Source: an uncultured Bacteroidales bacterium (GTDB lineage Bacteria; Bacteroidota; Bacteroidia; Bacteroidales; Muribaculaceae). Taken from it: a DNA stretch of 32,107 nucleotides. Shown in pieces: positions 8,738-16,622 of the stretch; the stretch's first letter is position 1, and each line of letters starts with the position of its first letter. The stretch covers positions 1-32,107 of the forward strand of contig CACZAC010000028.1 in NCBI GenBank assembly GCA_902779125.1, in the 5' to 3' direction. The notes under the pieces are model-generated. The model saw only the letters and a list, made by a program, of their open reading frames with translations. It was not told the origin of the DNA and ran no database searches. The position numbers and the translations under genes are program-made.

Positions 8738-9871
8738 ATGGCTGTTGAAATCAGAGAAATCCAACCCACTAAGGGCAACTTGCTCAAGTTTGTGCATTTC
8801 CCCATTGACAAACTTTACCAGGACAGCGAATACTTTGTTCCGCCACTGGTTACCGATGAACTCAACACCCTCATGCCTGACAAGAATCCAGCCTTTGACT
8901 TCTGCGAGGCGGTTTATTACCTGGCTTACCGTGACGGCAAGATTGTGGGCCGCGTGGCGGGTATCATCAACCACGTGTGCAACGAGCGCAGCAAGAAAAA
9001 AGAGGTTCGTTTCAGCTATATCGACTTTATCGATGATGCCGAGGTCGTTGACGCCCTTATCGATGCTGTGACAAAGTGGGGCAAGTCCAAGGGTATGGAA
9101 CACTTGACAGGACCGTTGAGTTTCACCGATATGGACCCTGAGGGCATGCTCGTCGAAGGATTTGAACGCGTGGGTACGAGTGGTGGCATCTACAACTATC
9201 CGTATTATCCCAAGCACATGGAACGCCTGGGCTTTGTCAAGGATGCCGACTGGATTGAGATGCTTATCACCATCCCGCCTGACATTCCCGAGAAGATGGT
9301 CCGCATCTCCAATCTGGTGGCACAGCGCTACAACCTGACGACCATCAAGTACACTGACCGCAAGAAACTTGTCGCCGACTACGGTGATGCCATCTTCAAA
9401 CTGATTAACGTGGCCTATGACGATATATTCGGTTACTCGCCGTTGTCCGACAAGCAGATTAAGCACTACATCAAGATGTACCTGCCTTTCCTGCCCTTGA
9501 ACGACCTGGCAATGGCTATTGAGAAGGACACGCGTGAACTCATTGCTGTGGGTATCTCCATCCCCTCAATGGCCAGGGCGCTCATCAAGTGCCGCGGTCG
9601 CCTCTTCCCCATGGGTTGGAAACACCTGCTGCGCGCGTTCAAGCACAACGACGTAGTGGACCTGATGCTCATCGCTGTCAAGCCTGAGTTCCAGAACAAG
9701 GGCGTGAACTCGTTGCTGTTTACCGACCTGATTCCCTGTTTCAATGCCAATGGCTACAAGTATGCCGAGAGCAACCGTGAGCTCGAACTCAACTCCAAGG
9801 TGCTCAAGCAGTGGGAATACTTCGAGACCGACCAGCACAAGCGCCGTCGTGCCTTTACCAAGCCCATCTAA
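8738..9871 (+). CDS. GNAT-like N-acetyltransferase family protein
   Basis: A 377-residue cytoplasmic protein. Near residues 307-326 it carries a typical GNAT acetyl-CoA-binding motif (LIAVKPEFQNKGVNSLLF, the Q/RxxGxx loop after a beta strand), with a matching C-terminal part. The N-terminal half (YLAYRDGKIVGRVAGIINH and GPLSFTDMDPEGMLVEGF) looks like a second, divergent GNAT-type fold. This two-domain form is, in my recollection, widespread in Bacteroidetes, annotated only as an acetyltransferase. The substrate is unknown. It stands alone between the small membrane ORF and pgi and shows no clear promoter of its own. Confidence 0.75.
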   Translation: MAVEIREIQPTKGNLLKFVHFPIDKLYQDSEYFVPPLVTDELNTLMPDKNPAFDFCEAVYYLAYRDGKIVGRVAGIINHVCNERSKKKEVRFSYIDFIDDAEVVDALIDAVTKWGKSKGMEHLTGPLSFTDMDPEGMLVEGFERVGTSGGIYNYPYYPKHMERLGFVKDADWIEMLITIPPDIPEKMVRISNLVAQRYNLTTIKYTDRKKLVADYGDAIFKLINVAYDDIFGYSPLSDKQIKHYIKMYLPFLPLNDLAMAIEKDTRELIAVGISIPSMARALIKCRGRLFPMGWKHLLRAFKHNDVVDLMLIAVKPEFQNKGVNSLLFTDLIPCFNANGYKYAESNRELELNSKVLKQWEYFETDQHKRRRAFTKPI

Positions 9872-9875
9872 ACAA

Positions 9876-9898
9876 TCTCGAGCATCTGGATACTCCAG
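9876..9898. repeat. Degenerate 9-bp-period repeat (three weak TCYNG units)
   Basis: TCTCG, TCTGG and TCCAG begin at 9876, 9885 and 9894, exactly 9 bp apart, immediately after the stop codon of the GNAT-like gene. The pattern agrees in period and core with the clearer arrays at 19896-19936 and 24450-24490. Three units with two imperfect cores could still be chance. Confidence 0.35.
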
Positions 9899-9946
9899 AC
9901 TGCTTGAATGCCAACAAAGAACTAAAAACTTAAAACTAACATAATT

Positions 9947-11272
9947 ATGAACGACAAGATTCAAGTTATCACCAAACATGCACTCAACAAGAGTGATGAA
10001 ACCCGCATCAAGACCTTGACATCCAGGGCTCTTGCTGCAAAGCATACCCTCGAGAGTGGTAGTGGTGCCGGCAATGATTTCCTCGGTTGGCTCCACTTGC
10101 CCACCAGTATTGACGAGAAACACTTGCAGGACATCGAGAATAGTGCAGCCCAGCTGCGCAAGGACTGTGAGTTTGTCATCACCATCGGTATCGGTGGCAG
10201 CTATCTGGGCGCCAAATGCGTCATTGAGGCATTGAGCGACCATTTTGCCGCTTACAAGCCTGGTGGCACTAAGGTGCTGTTTGCCGGTAGCAACATCGGC
10301 GAGGACTACCTCTATGACCTGATGGACCTGGTGCGAGGACACAAGTTCGGCATCATCGTGATTTCCAAGTCGGGTACGACTACTGAGCCGGGCATCGCTT
10401 TCCGTCTCTTCAAGGACATGCTCGAGAAGCAGGAGGGCAAGGAGTTTGCCCAGCGCAACATCATAGCCGTGACCGATGCCCATCGAGGCGCCCTGCGTGG
10501 CCTGGCTACCCAGGAGGGATATGTCACCTATGTCATCCCCGACAACGTGGGAGGTCGTTTCTCGGTGCTGACTCCTGTTGGCCTGTTGCCCATTGCCGTG
10601 GCTGGATTTGACATCCGCGCTCTGGTAGCAGGTGCTGTCGAGATGGAACGCGAAGGCGACGAACAGATACTTAATTATGCCATTGCCCGTAATGTCCTGT
10701 ACCAGAATGGCAAGAAGATTGAGATTCTCGCCAACTTCACCCCGCGCCTGCACTTTGTTGCCGAGTGGTGGAAACAGCTCTATGGTGAGAGCGAGGGTAA
10801 GCAGCACAAGGGTATCTTCCCTGCCAGCGTGGACTTCACGACTGACCTCCACAGCATGGGTCAGTGGATTCAGGATGGTGAGCGCACCATCTTTGAGACC
10901 GTCCTCAGTGTGGGCGACCAGCAGCATGAAGTGACTATTCCTGCCGATGAAAAGGACCTTGACGGCTTGAATTATATCGCTGGCAAGAATGTGGACTATG
11001 TCAACAAGATGGCCGAGCTGGGTACACGTGTGGCTCATGTCGACGGCGGCGTGCCCAACCTGATTATCACGATGCCTGCTGTTACCGAGCGCTACTTGGG
11101 ACAATTGATTTACTTCTTTGAGAAGGCCTGCGGTGTCAGCGGCTATATGCTGGGAGTTAACCCGTTTGACCAGCCCGGTGTCGAGGATTACAAGCGCAAC
11201 ATGTTCGCCCTGCTGAACAAGCCGGGCTATGAGGAGCAGAGCGCCGCTATCCGTGCAAGACTGAAAATGTGA
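9947..11272 (+). CDS. pgi: Glucose-6-phosphate isomerase
   Basis: Interconverts glucose-6-phosphate and fructose-6-phosphate in the cytoplasm. The 441-residue protein is the short bacterial form. It carries [10 protein letters not shown] (81-90), SKSGTTTEP (140-148) for phosphate binding, and [15 protein letters not shown] (201-215), which is the PROSITE-type Pgi signature. The acid near YGESEGK, HSMGQ and C-terminal QPGVEDYK supply the usual catalytic Glu, His and Lys. All are present and the length is normal. The A/T-rich leader has no Shine-Dalgarno. It is probably a housekeeping single gene; its neighbours are not glycolytic. Confidence 0.97.
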   Translation: MNDKIQVITKHALNKSDETRIKTLTSRALAAKHTLESGSGAGNDFLGWLHLPTSIDEKHLQDIENSAAQLRKDCEFVITIGIGGSYLGAKCVIEALSDHFAAYKPGGTKVLFAGSNIGEDYLYDLMDLVRGHKFGIIVISKSGTTTEPGIAFRLFKDMLEKQEGKEFAQRNIIAVTDAHRGALRGLATQEGYVTYVIPDNVGGRFSVLTPVGLLPIAVAGFDIRALVAGAVEMEREGDEQILNYAIARNVLYQNGKKIEILANFTPRLHFVAEWWKQLYGESEGKQHKGIFPASVDFTTDLHSMGQWIQDGERTIFETVLSVGDQQHEVTIPADEKDLDGLNYIAGKNVDYVNKMAELGTRVAHVDGGVPNLIITMPAVTERYLGQLIYFFEKACGVSGYMLGVNPFDQPGVEDYKRNMFALLNKPGYEEQSAAIRARLKM

Positions 11273-11423
11273 GAACTATAACATTAACAATAAAAGGAAT
11301 AATAAAGGAAAACAATAAGTACAGCAAGTGCAGCATGATAACTACATGAAAACCTAAAACTGATACATTGTGCGTTTTAGTGTATTTATTGCGCTCCTTT
11401 GGACTAGAAATTTTTAACGTAAT

Positions 11424-12923
11424 ATGATTTATCCGATTCTTTCGGCCGAGGAAGCCGCCGAATTTGTACAAAATGGCTTCACTGTGGGTGTTTCGGGCTT
11501 TACCTCGCCTGGTTGTCCTCAAGCAGTGCCCGTGGCCATCGCCGAGCGCGCCAAGCGCGAGCATGAGGCTGGTCGCGAGTTCAAGATTAACCTGTTCAGT
11601 GGCGCATCGACTAGCGACCACATCGATGGCGAGCTCACACGCGCCGACGCGTTGAACTTCCGCACCCCTTACCAGTCGCATCCCGACATGCGCAAGGCCA
11701 TCAACGCTAATGCCATCCACTATAACGACCGCCACCTGAGCGAGTTGGCACAGGAGTTCCGCTATGGTTTCTACGGCAAGATGGACATCGCCATCGTCGA
11801 GGCCCAGAGCATCACCGATGACGGCGAACTCATCCTGGGTACCTCGATGGGTAACACCGCCACTTGGCTCAAGATGGCCGATAAGGTGATTGTCGAGGTC
11901 AATGACCAGATTCCCGAGACCATCCGCGGCATGCATGACGTATATACACCCGTTGACCCGCCTTATCGTCGCGAGATTCCTATCTACACACCTCATGACC
12001 GCGTGGGTACTCCCACCGCCCATGTCGACCCCAAGAAGGTTATCGGCGTTGTCAAGACTTCGCTGCCCATCAGCAAGGAGGGTGCTTTCACCCCCGTTGA
12101 CGAGGTAACTGCCGCTATCGGCCGCAATGTGTGCGCTTTCCTCGTTAACGAGTTGAAGGCTGGCCGCATCCCCAAGGAGTTCCTGCCCCTGCAGAGTGGT
12201 GTGGGCAATATCGCCAACGCCGTGCTCGATGCCCTCGACAAGAGCGATGACATCCCCCCGTTTGAAATGTACACCGAGGTGATTCAGGACAGCGTGCTCG
12301 AACTGCTCGAGAGTGGCAAGTGTAAGTTTGCCAGCACCTGCTCGATGACCTTCTCCAGTGGTGCCATGATGGAATTCTTTGAGAAGGGTGAGGCTCTGCA
12401 CAACAAGGTGCTCATGCGTCCCAGCGAAATCAGCAACAACCCCGAGGTGGTTCGCCGTTTGGGCGTCATCACGATGAACACAGCCATCGAGGCCGACATC
12501 TATGGTCACATCAACTCGACCCACGTCAGCGGTACGCGCCTGATGAATGGTGTCGGTGGCTCGGGCGACTTCACCCGCAACGCTTACATCAGCATCTTCC
12601 TGTGCCCGTCCATCAAGAAAGACGATTGCATCAGTACCATCGTGCCCATGGTATCCTATCCCGACCACAACCCGCACTCGGTGGACATCATCATCACCGA
12701 CCAGGGTATCGCTGACCTGCGTGGCAAGGATCCCGTACAGAGTGCTCATGAAATCATCGAGAAGGCTGCTCATCCCGTTTATCGTCCCCTGTTGCGCGAG
12801 TACCTCAACCTCGCCAAGAAGGGCCACGTGATGATGAACCCCGACATCGCCTTCGCCATGCACAGCACACTGATTCACGACGGCGACATGCGCAAGACCG
12901 ACTTCGCCAAGTTCATGAAGTAA
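11424..12923 (+). CDS. Acetyl-CoA hydrolase/transferase family protein, probable succinate/acetate CoA-transferase
   Basis: Moves CoA between succinyl-CoA (or propionyl-CoA) and acetate. In succinate- and propionate-forming anaerobes this recycles CoA and yields succinate or acetate without loss of the thioester. The 499-residue protein has the N-terminal GFTSPGCPQAVP, QSGVGNIANAVL (257-268), the probable catalytic glutamate E285 in MYTEVIQD, and the late glycine loop GVGGSGDF (376-383). Its closest named relatives are AarC and Cat1-type enzymes. Propionyl-CoA:succinate transfer and simple acetyl-CoA hydrolysis are alternatives within the same family. The 151-bp leader is A-rich. A hairpin follows the stop, and the AT-rich island begins after that. 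Confidence 0.9.
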   Translation: MIYPILSAEEAAEFVQNGFTVGVSGFTSPGCPQAVPVAIAERAKREHEAGREFKINLFSGASTSDHIDGELTRADALNFRTPYQSHPDMRKAINANAIHYNDRHLSELAQEFRYGFYGKMDIAIVEAQSITDDGELILGTSMGNTATWLKMADKVIVEVNDQIPETIRGMHDVYTPVDPPYRREIPIYTPHDRVGTPTAHVDPKKVIGVVKTSLPISKEGAFTPVDEVTAAIGRNVCAFLVNELKAGRIPKEFLPLQSGVGNIANAVLDALDKSDDIPPFEMYTEVIQDSVLELLESGKCKFASTCSMTFSSGAMMEFFEKGEALHNKVLMRPSEISNNPEVVRRLGVITMNTAIEADIYGHINSTHVSGTRLMNGVGGSGDFTRNAYISIFLCPSIKKDDCISTIVPMVSYPDHNPHSVDIIITDQGIADLRGKDPVQSAHEIIEKAAHPVYRPLLREYLNLAKKGHVMMNPDIAFAMHSTLIHDGDMRKTDFAKFMK

Positions 12924-12956
12924 TAATTCTCATCAAGAAACTCTTAATAACTGTTA

Positions 12957-12985
12957 CTGCTGGTAGGTATAAAGCCTGCCAGCAG
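12957..12985 (+). terminator. Hairpin terminator after the CoA-transferase gene
   Basis: CTGCTGGTAGG (12957-12967) pairs with CCTGCCAGCAG (12975-12985) through one G-T pair, with a 7-nt loop. The tail is only weakly T-rich. It marks the end of the GC-rich upstream segment. The remaining gap up to 13184 is very AT-rich and holds two copies of TAACTCGTT and a -7 box. Confidence 0.65.
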
Positions 12986-13021
12986 TTGCAATATTAAAGG
13001 CGATACCATAAGACTTTTTAA

Positions 13022-13072
13022 TAACTCGTTGTCTTGATGTAAAAGTTGATGGAATTTGTTTTTTAACTCGTT
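13022..13072. repeat. Two direct copies of TAACTCGTT upstream of the island
   Basis: TAACTCGTT occurs at 13022-13030 and again at 13064-13072. The start-to-start distance is 42 bp, about four helical turns, and both copies follow a T-run. They lie 51 bp or more upstream of the -7 box at 13123. They might be operator half-sites or remnants of an insertion. No palindrome is visible. Confidence 0.4.
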
Positions 13073-13122
13073 ATTTTTTACGGAAATAGATTAAATAGAT
13101 TTTATTATTGAGGAATTATTAT

Positions 13123-13130
13123 TATTTTTG
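13123..13130 (+). promoter_or_regulatory. Candidate -7 element for the AT-rich island operon
   Basis: TATTTTTG fits the TAnnTTTG box and lies 54 bp before the kinase ATG. In such AT-rich sequence a chance match is likely, and no TTTG stands at the right -33 distance. Confidence 0.45.
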
Positions 13131-13184
13131 CATTGTGATATGATTAATTTATTATAAACTCTTTTACCTTTAAATATTTTCTTA

Positions 13185-13784
13185 ATGAATAAAAAATCGT
13201 TTGTTATTGGAGTTTCAGGTGCAACAGGATCTGGAAAGAGTTGGTTTGCTAAACAGGTCAAAGACTTGGCCAGTGATTCTATTGGCGTTTTCACCTTAGA
13301 CAGTTATTATAAGAATAATAATTATGTTAATTGCCTAAAATATAGGCATGATAATCCTGATGCGATTAATTATGATTTTGCGATTGTCGACTTGCAAAAT
13401 ATTATAAATGGTCACTCTATTCGAGTTCCACAGTATGATTATGAAACTCATAAAGTCATCAAGTATGATATAAAGGAGCCAATGCCCATCATTATTGTTG
13501 AAGGGTTGTTTGCCTTCTCAGATGAGCGATTAAGACATTTAATGGATTTTTTGGTTTGGATTGAGGCTGACTATGATGTTAGGTTGCAGCGTAGGATTAA
13601 TCGCGATATCAACGAGCGGGGTGATACTATTGATTCTGCAACCGAAAGGTTTACGTGTGATGCAGAACCGGCATTTCAAGAAATAATTTCAATAAATAAG
13701 CAGTATGCTGATTGCGTTATTTTTAATAATGGCAATAACCATGTTTCTAAAACGCTACTAATGTTAAAGAACTTGTTACAATGA
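13185..13784 (+). CDS. Uridine kinase-like P-loop nucleoside kinase
   Basis: A 199-residue protein with nearly every uridine kinase/phosphoribulokinase family motif: Walker A GATGSGKS (12-19), DSYYK (39-43), NPDAINYDF (57-65), PQYDYETHK (82-90), EGLFAF (106-111) and the arginine-rich lid RLQRRINRDINERG (133-146). It should therefore phosphorylate a nucleoside or similar sugar-containing substrate with ATP or GTP. The exact substrate is uncertain. It is probably not the housekeeping udk, because its base composition is far more AT-rich than the surrounding chromosome. Its stop overlaps the start of the next gene (ATGA), which implies translational coupling. It is the first gene of a four-gene AT-rich operon with a membrane protein, a transporter and a phosphoribosyltransferase. 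Confidence 0.88.
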   Translation: MNKKSFVIGVSGATGSGKSWFAKQVKDLASDSIGVFTLDSYYKNNNYVNCLKYRHDNPDAINYDFAIVDLQNIINGHSIRVPQYDYETHKVIKYDIKEPMPIIIVEGLFAFSDERLRHLMDFLVWIEADYDVRLQRRINRDINERGDTIDSATERFTCDAEPAFQEIISINKQYADCVIFNNGNNHVSKTLLMLKNLLQ

Positions 13785-15358
13785 AAGAAGGATATTATAA
13801 TAAAGTCAGATCTGAAAATAATAGATTAAGAGAAATTATTATTACTCACCGCCAATGGATTATATCAATCATGGGGATTGCGGTAATTATTGGAGGTGTC
13901 CTTTGTGATGCTAGGTGCGATAAGGTAATTGGAACAATTCTTGGACAAATTGGAAGTAGTCTTCTTGCTATTGGTATTGTTGCTGTTGTTTATGAAAGAT
14001 GGAAGGATAAAAATCGAGAAGGACGTTATTTTATAATGAACCCTGATAGAGTAGGAAGTGGTGAGGAATTGATAAATAATGCGAATATTGATATAAGTAG
14101 TGAAGGGAAAATTTTTCTAATTGGAAGAATGACTGAGGATAGTTTTATATCTAATAATTATGCATTTACAGTCTTATTAACTAAAACGTATTTTAAATTA
14201 CTCAATAAGGATATACCGCTTTTCTCGTATGGAACAACATTCAAGTATCTTGATCCTAGATGGAAAGATGGAAAATATCAAAGAGCATTTGAAAATGCCG
14301 TTAAACAGGGCTTAGGTCTAAATGTTTCTATTATTAATCCCATTTCAAATAAAATAATTGAATTAGAGAATGGGAAGGATGCCGCGATAAGAGAAGCCAA
14401 TAACACGATTCAACATTTTATAGAACTTATTAATGCATATCGACACCGTATTAAACAACCAATAGAATTACGACTTTCCACATATTTTTCTCCTTGTAGC
14501 TTTTCATCAATATCGTTTGCTAATGGAAGAGTAGTGCGTTCTTTGGATTTTAATTTTAGACATGACGAAAGCCGGCTTTGTCAAATTTATGATAATATTG
14601 AAGAGAGTGACAATATAAATAATAGTAATCATAAAGCCTTCTCCCAATTACTTTTCAGGAGATATAATAGATATTACCAAGAAAGTACGTTAGCATTAAG
14701 GTTCCCAATGGAAGATGAAGTCACGTTTCACATTCTAGGCATTCTTGAAGACGTGGTAGATAATTCGTCTGACAATACAAGTAAATATGTAAAACAGATC
14801 ATTTGCAACAATGATGAAGACTTAAGCATTATAAGTATAACCATTCGTTTATCTGATGGCAATGAATTAGGATGGCAAGTTAAGAGAGGCGAAAAATATG
14901 TAGAACTTAATCAAGATAATATATTCATTTTGTTCAATAAAGCTCCCAACGCTGATGAAAATTTGAATATCAATCAGGAAAATCCAAATCAAGTATCATT
15001 GAAAAATACAATTGTAGGGAATGTTTTATATGAATACTATCTGTTGACTGGTGGTTATTGCGATAGCGATTCTGAAGAAATAAAAGAAACAGAAACTGAA
15101 CGTAAAGAAGGTAAATTTGGTTATCGTTTCGATATTATGACATCTTTTGAAAAGAATGCTGATACGAGAACAGATTTTAATAGGGACAATGAGTTCGTAT
15201 TGATAGGTGAGATAGTCAGTACGCCAGAAAGAGTAGTCCCCAAAGAACCAATTAAGAGAGTTGCTTTAGGTCAGTTCAATCTAAAAAACAAATTGATAAA
15301 TTTAGGTTTTAGTTCTAATCAAGCATCGACAATTATTGCAAAGATAAATAGTATTTGA
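13781..15358 (+). CDS. Hypothetical two-helix membrane protein, possibly with a PLD-like domain
   Basis: I do not recognise this 525-residue protein. After a basic N-terminus come two membrane helices (about 25-42 and 50-71), then a large cytoplasmic part. Residues about 90-250 alternate strands and helices (KIFLIGRMTEDSF, GLNVSIINPISNKIIE, IRLSTYFSP-like segment followed by SSISFANGRVVRSLDFNF). This reminds me of HKD-lacking phospholipase D-like sensor domains such as DUF5919; that is inference without alignment. Residues about 300-480 appear to be a second domain, with an acidic stretch near 430-445. The gene overlaps the kinase by 4 bp and ends 2 bp before the transporter ATG. Composition is strongly AT-rich. 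A sensor, scaffold or membrane effector role is possible. Confidence 0.8.
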   Translation: MKEGYYNKVRSENNRLREIIITHRQWIISIMGIAVIIGGVLCDARCDKVIGTILGQIGSSLLAIGIVAVVYERWKDKNREGRYFIMNPDRVGSGEELINNANIDISSEGKIFLIGRMTEDSFISNNYAFTVLLTKTYFKLLNKDIPLFSYGTTFKYLDPRWKDGKYQRAFENAVKQGLGLNVSIINPISNKIIELENGKDAAIREANNTIQHFIELINAYRHRIKQPIELRLSTYFSPCSFSSISFANGRVVRSLDFNFRHDESRLCQIYDNIEESDNINNSNHKAFSQLLFRRYNRYYQESTLALRFPMEDEVTFHILGILEDVVDNSSDNTSKYVKQIICNNDEDLSIISITIRLSDGNELGWQVKRGEKYVELNQDNIFILFNKAPNADENLNINQENPNQVSLKNTIVGNVLYEYYLLTGGYCDSDSEEIKETETERKEGKFGYRFDIMTSFEKNADTRTDFNRDNEFVLIGEIVSTPERVVPKEPIKRVALGQFNLKNKLINLGFSSNQASTIIAKINSI

Positions 15359-15360
15359 TT

Positions 15361-16098
15361 ATGGTTCTTCTATATTGGATTATAGGCCTTTTACTCACGG
15401 TTTATGTGTCTATATGGACCATAAAAAAGAATCGAGAGATTGGCTTTACGATATTGACAGTTCTGTTGTCAGGTTATATATTGATATCTAATATTTTAAC
15501 GCCAAGGTTGTCATTATTCAATCTTGGGTTTACACAGTTGACTGTCGTGACGGGGAGTCTTATATGGCCGTTTACTGCTCAGTTATCGGATATGATTAAT
15601 GAGGTGTATGGTAAAAGGAAGACCTTCATTGCTGTAGCTTTGGGTTACTCTTTGAATTTACTATTTGTTCTGTTTGTGTTTATGGCCAATTCTACTCAGC
15701 CTATTTGGGACACATCTATGGAAGAGTTTTGGCAATCATATTTTTTGCCGTCAGGGAGGGTGTTTCTCGCTTCGACAGTCAGCTTTATAGTTTGTCAGTT
15801 GATAGACATCAATGTGTTTTCTTTCTTAAAAGAAAAGTTTCGAAACCGTGAAGAGACTTCAAGAAATAGTGCGTTAATTAGTTTTAGTTCGCTAAGGAGT
15901 GTGCTAAGTGATGTGATTAACATGGTCTGTGATGCTGTTTTGTTTACATTGCTTGCATTTGCTCTTGTCTTACCACTAGATTCATTGATTGATTTAGTAA
16001 TCGGCAGTATTATATTCAAAGGTTTACTATCTATAATAGATACGCCATTATTTGCGCTTTTTAGAGTAAGTATAAAAAACATACAGAGGCAAGAATAA
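15361..16098 (+). CDS. YhhQ/VUT family transporter (queuosine precursor transporter-like)
   Basis: An integral membrane protein of 245 residues with six or seven helices. The family hallmark is PFTAQLSDMINEVYGKRKT, corresponding to the conserved D-x-x-N-E-x-Y-G-K-K segment of COG1738. Family members import 7-deazaguanine precursors of queuosine (preQ0, preQ1) or related bases. The substrate here is unproven. A TTG at 15355 would overlap the preceding gene by 4 bp; I prefer the ATG at 15361, 2 bp after its stop. AT-rich like its neighbours. It is followed after 6 bp by a phosphoribosyltransferase, suggesting that the imported compound is a nucleobase converted to a nucleotide. I see no QueA, QueG, Tgt or other Q-pathway gene in the window. 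Confidence 0.85.
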   Translation: MVLLYWIIGLLLTVYVSIWTIKKNREIGFTILTVLLSGYILISNILTPRLSLFNLGFTQLTVVTGSLIWPFTAQLSDMINEVYGKRKTFIAVALGYSLNLLFVLFVFMANSTQPIWDTSMEEFWQSYFLPSGRVFLASTVSFIVCQLIDINVFSFLKEKFRNREETSRNSALISFSSLRSVLSDVINMVCDAVLFTLLAFALVLPLDSLIDLVIGSIIFKGLLSIIDTPLFALFRVSIKNIQRQE

Positions 16099-16104
16099 AA
16101 CAAT

Positions 16105-16605
16105 ATGACAGAAATCACAAAACTATCATGGGAGGATATCGAGAATTGCTGTATTAAGTTGTATGAGCAAATCCTGTCTATTAATATCAAGATTGATACT
16201 ATAGTGAGTATTCAGCGTGGCGGGTGCATCCCTGGAGTTATTTTAAGCCATATGCTTCATGTAGATGAGTGCTATACTATTGGAATCAGAACTACTTGTT
16301 CTGATAATGTTCGCTCGAGAAGGTTAGATGATCCTAAAATACAGATACCGGAGACACTAAGAAGTATTTCTGGTAAGAATGTTTTAATTGTTGATGATGT
16401 AACTAATACAGGAAACACTTTAGTGTATGCAAAAGAAGAAGTTCTTAAATTTAATCCTTGTAATTGTTTCACTTCTGTGTTGATTTGGGACGGCGATAAT
16501 AGTTTTGAGTGTAAAGCTGATTTGTTTGCTCGTCACACCCCGGGTTGGGTTGTCTTTCCATGGGAAGTGGTTAGTGGTTCAGAAGCAAAAAGAAATCGAT
16601 TATAA
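16105..16605 (+). CDS. Phosphoribosyltransferase, COG2236/Gpt-like
   Basis: A 166-residue type I phosphoribosyltransferase. The PRPP-binding loop is VLIVDDVTNTGNTL (93-106), with the paired acidic residues D97-D98 and the TNTGNT loop. The pyrophosphate loop is RGG (38-40). The C-terminal WVVFPWE (148-154) is the hood motif seen in xanthine/guanine phosphoribosyltransferases and COG2236 proteins. It should join a purine-like or modified base to PRPP, giving the 5'-monophosphate. The base is unknown. It ends the AT-rich operon, 6 bp after the transporter gene and 17 bp before the GC-rich EamA gene, so composition changes abruptly at its 3' end. Confidence 0.88.
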   Translation: MTEITKLSWEDIENCCIKLYEQILSINIKIDTIVSIQRGGCIPGVILSHMLHVDECYTIGIRTTCSDNVRSRRLDDPKIQIPETLRSISGKNVLIVDDVTNTGNTLVYAKEEVLKFNPCNCFTSVLIWDGDNSFECKADLFARHTPGWVVFPWEVVSGSEAKRNRL

Positions 16606-16622
16606 CAATTACAGTCTTTTTA

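Noticed and set aside
9566-11104. Minus-strand open frame of 512 codons opposite pgi
   Set aside because: Antisense shadow of pgi and the GNAT-like gene, with low-complexity Val/Leu/His composition and no recognisable domain.
11342-11423. Promoter (CTCCTTTG) ahead of the CoA-transferase
   Set aside because: The box lacks the TA of TAnnTTTG and has no TTTG at proper spacing, so it is not strong enough to annotate.
11247-12878. Minus-strand open frame of 543 codons opposite the CoA-transferase
   Set aside because: Entirely covered by a gene with all expected family motifs. The antisense product is rich in His, Val and Asp, as such shadows usually are.
13185-16605. Prophage or integrative element as the source of the AT-rich block
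   Set aside because: No integrase, transposase, phage structural gene, tRNA or terminal inverted repeat is visible. Only composition and a weak 9-bp repeat suggest transfer.
15361-16605. A complete queuosine synthesis or salvage operon
   Set aside because: Only the transporter family points to queuosine. No QueA, QueC-H, Tgt or queuosine-lyase-like gene occurs in the window, so the substrate is left open.
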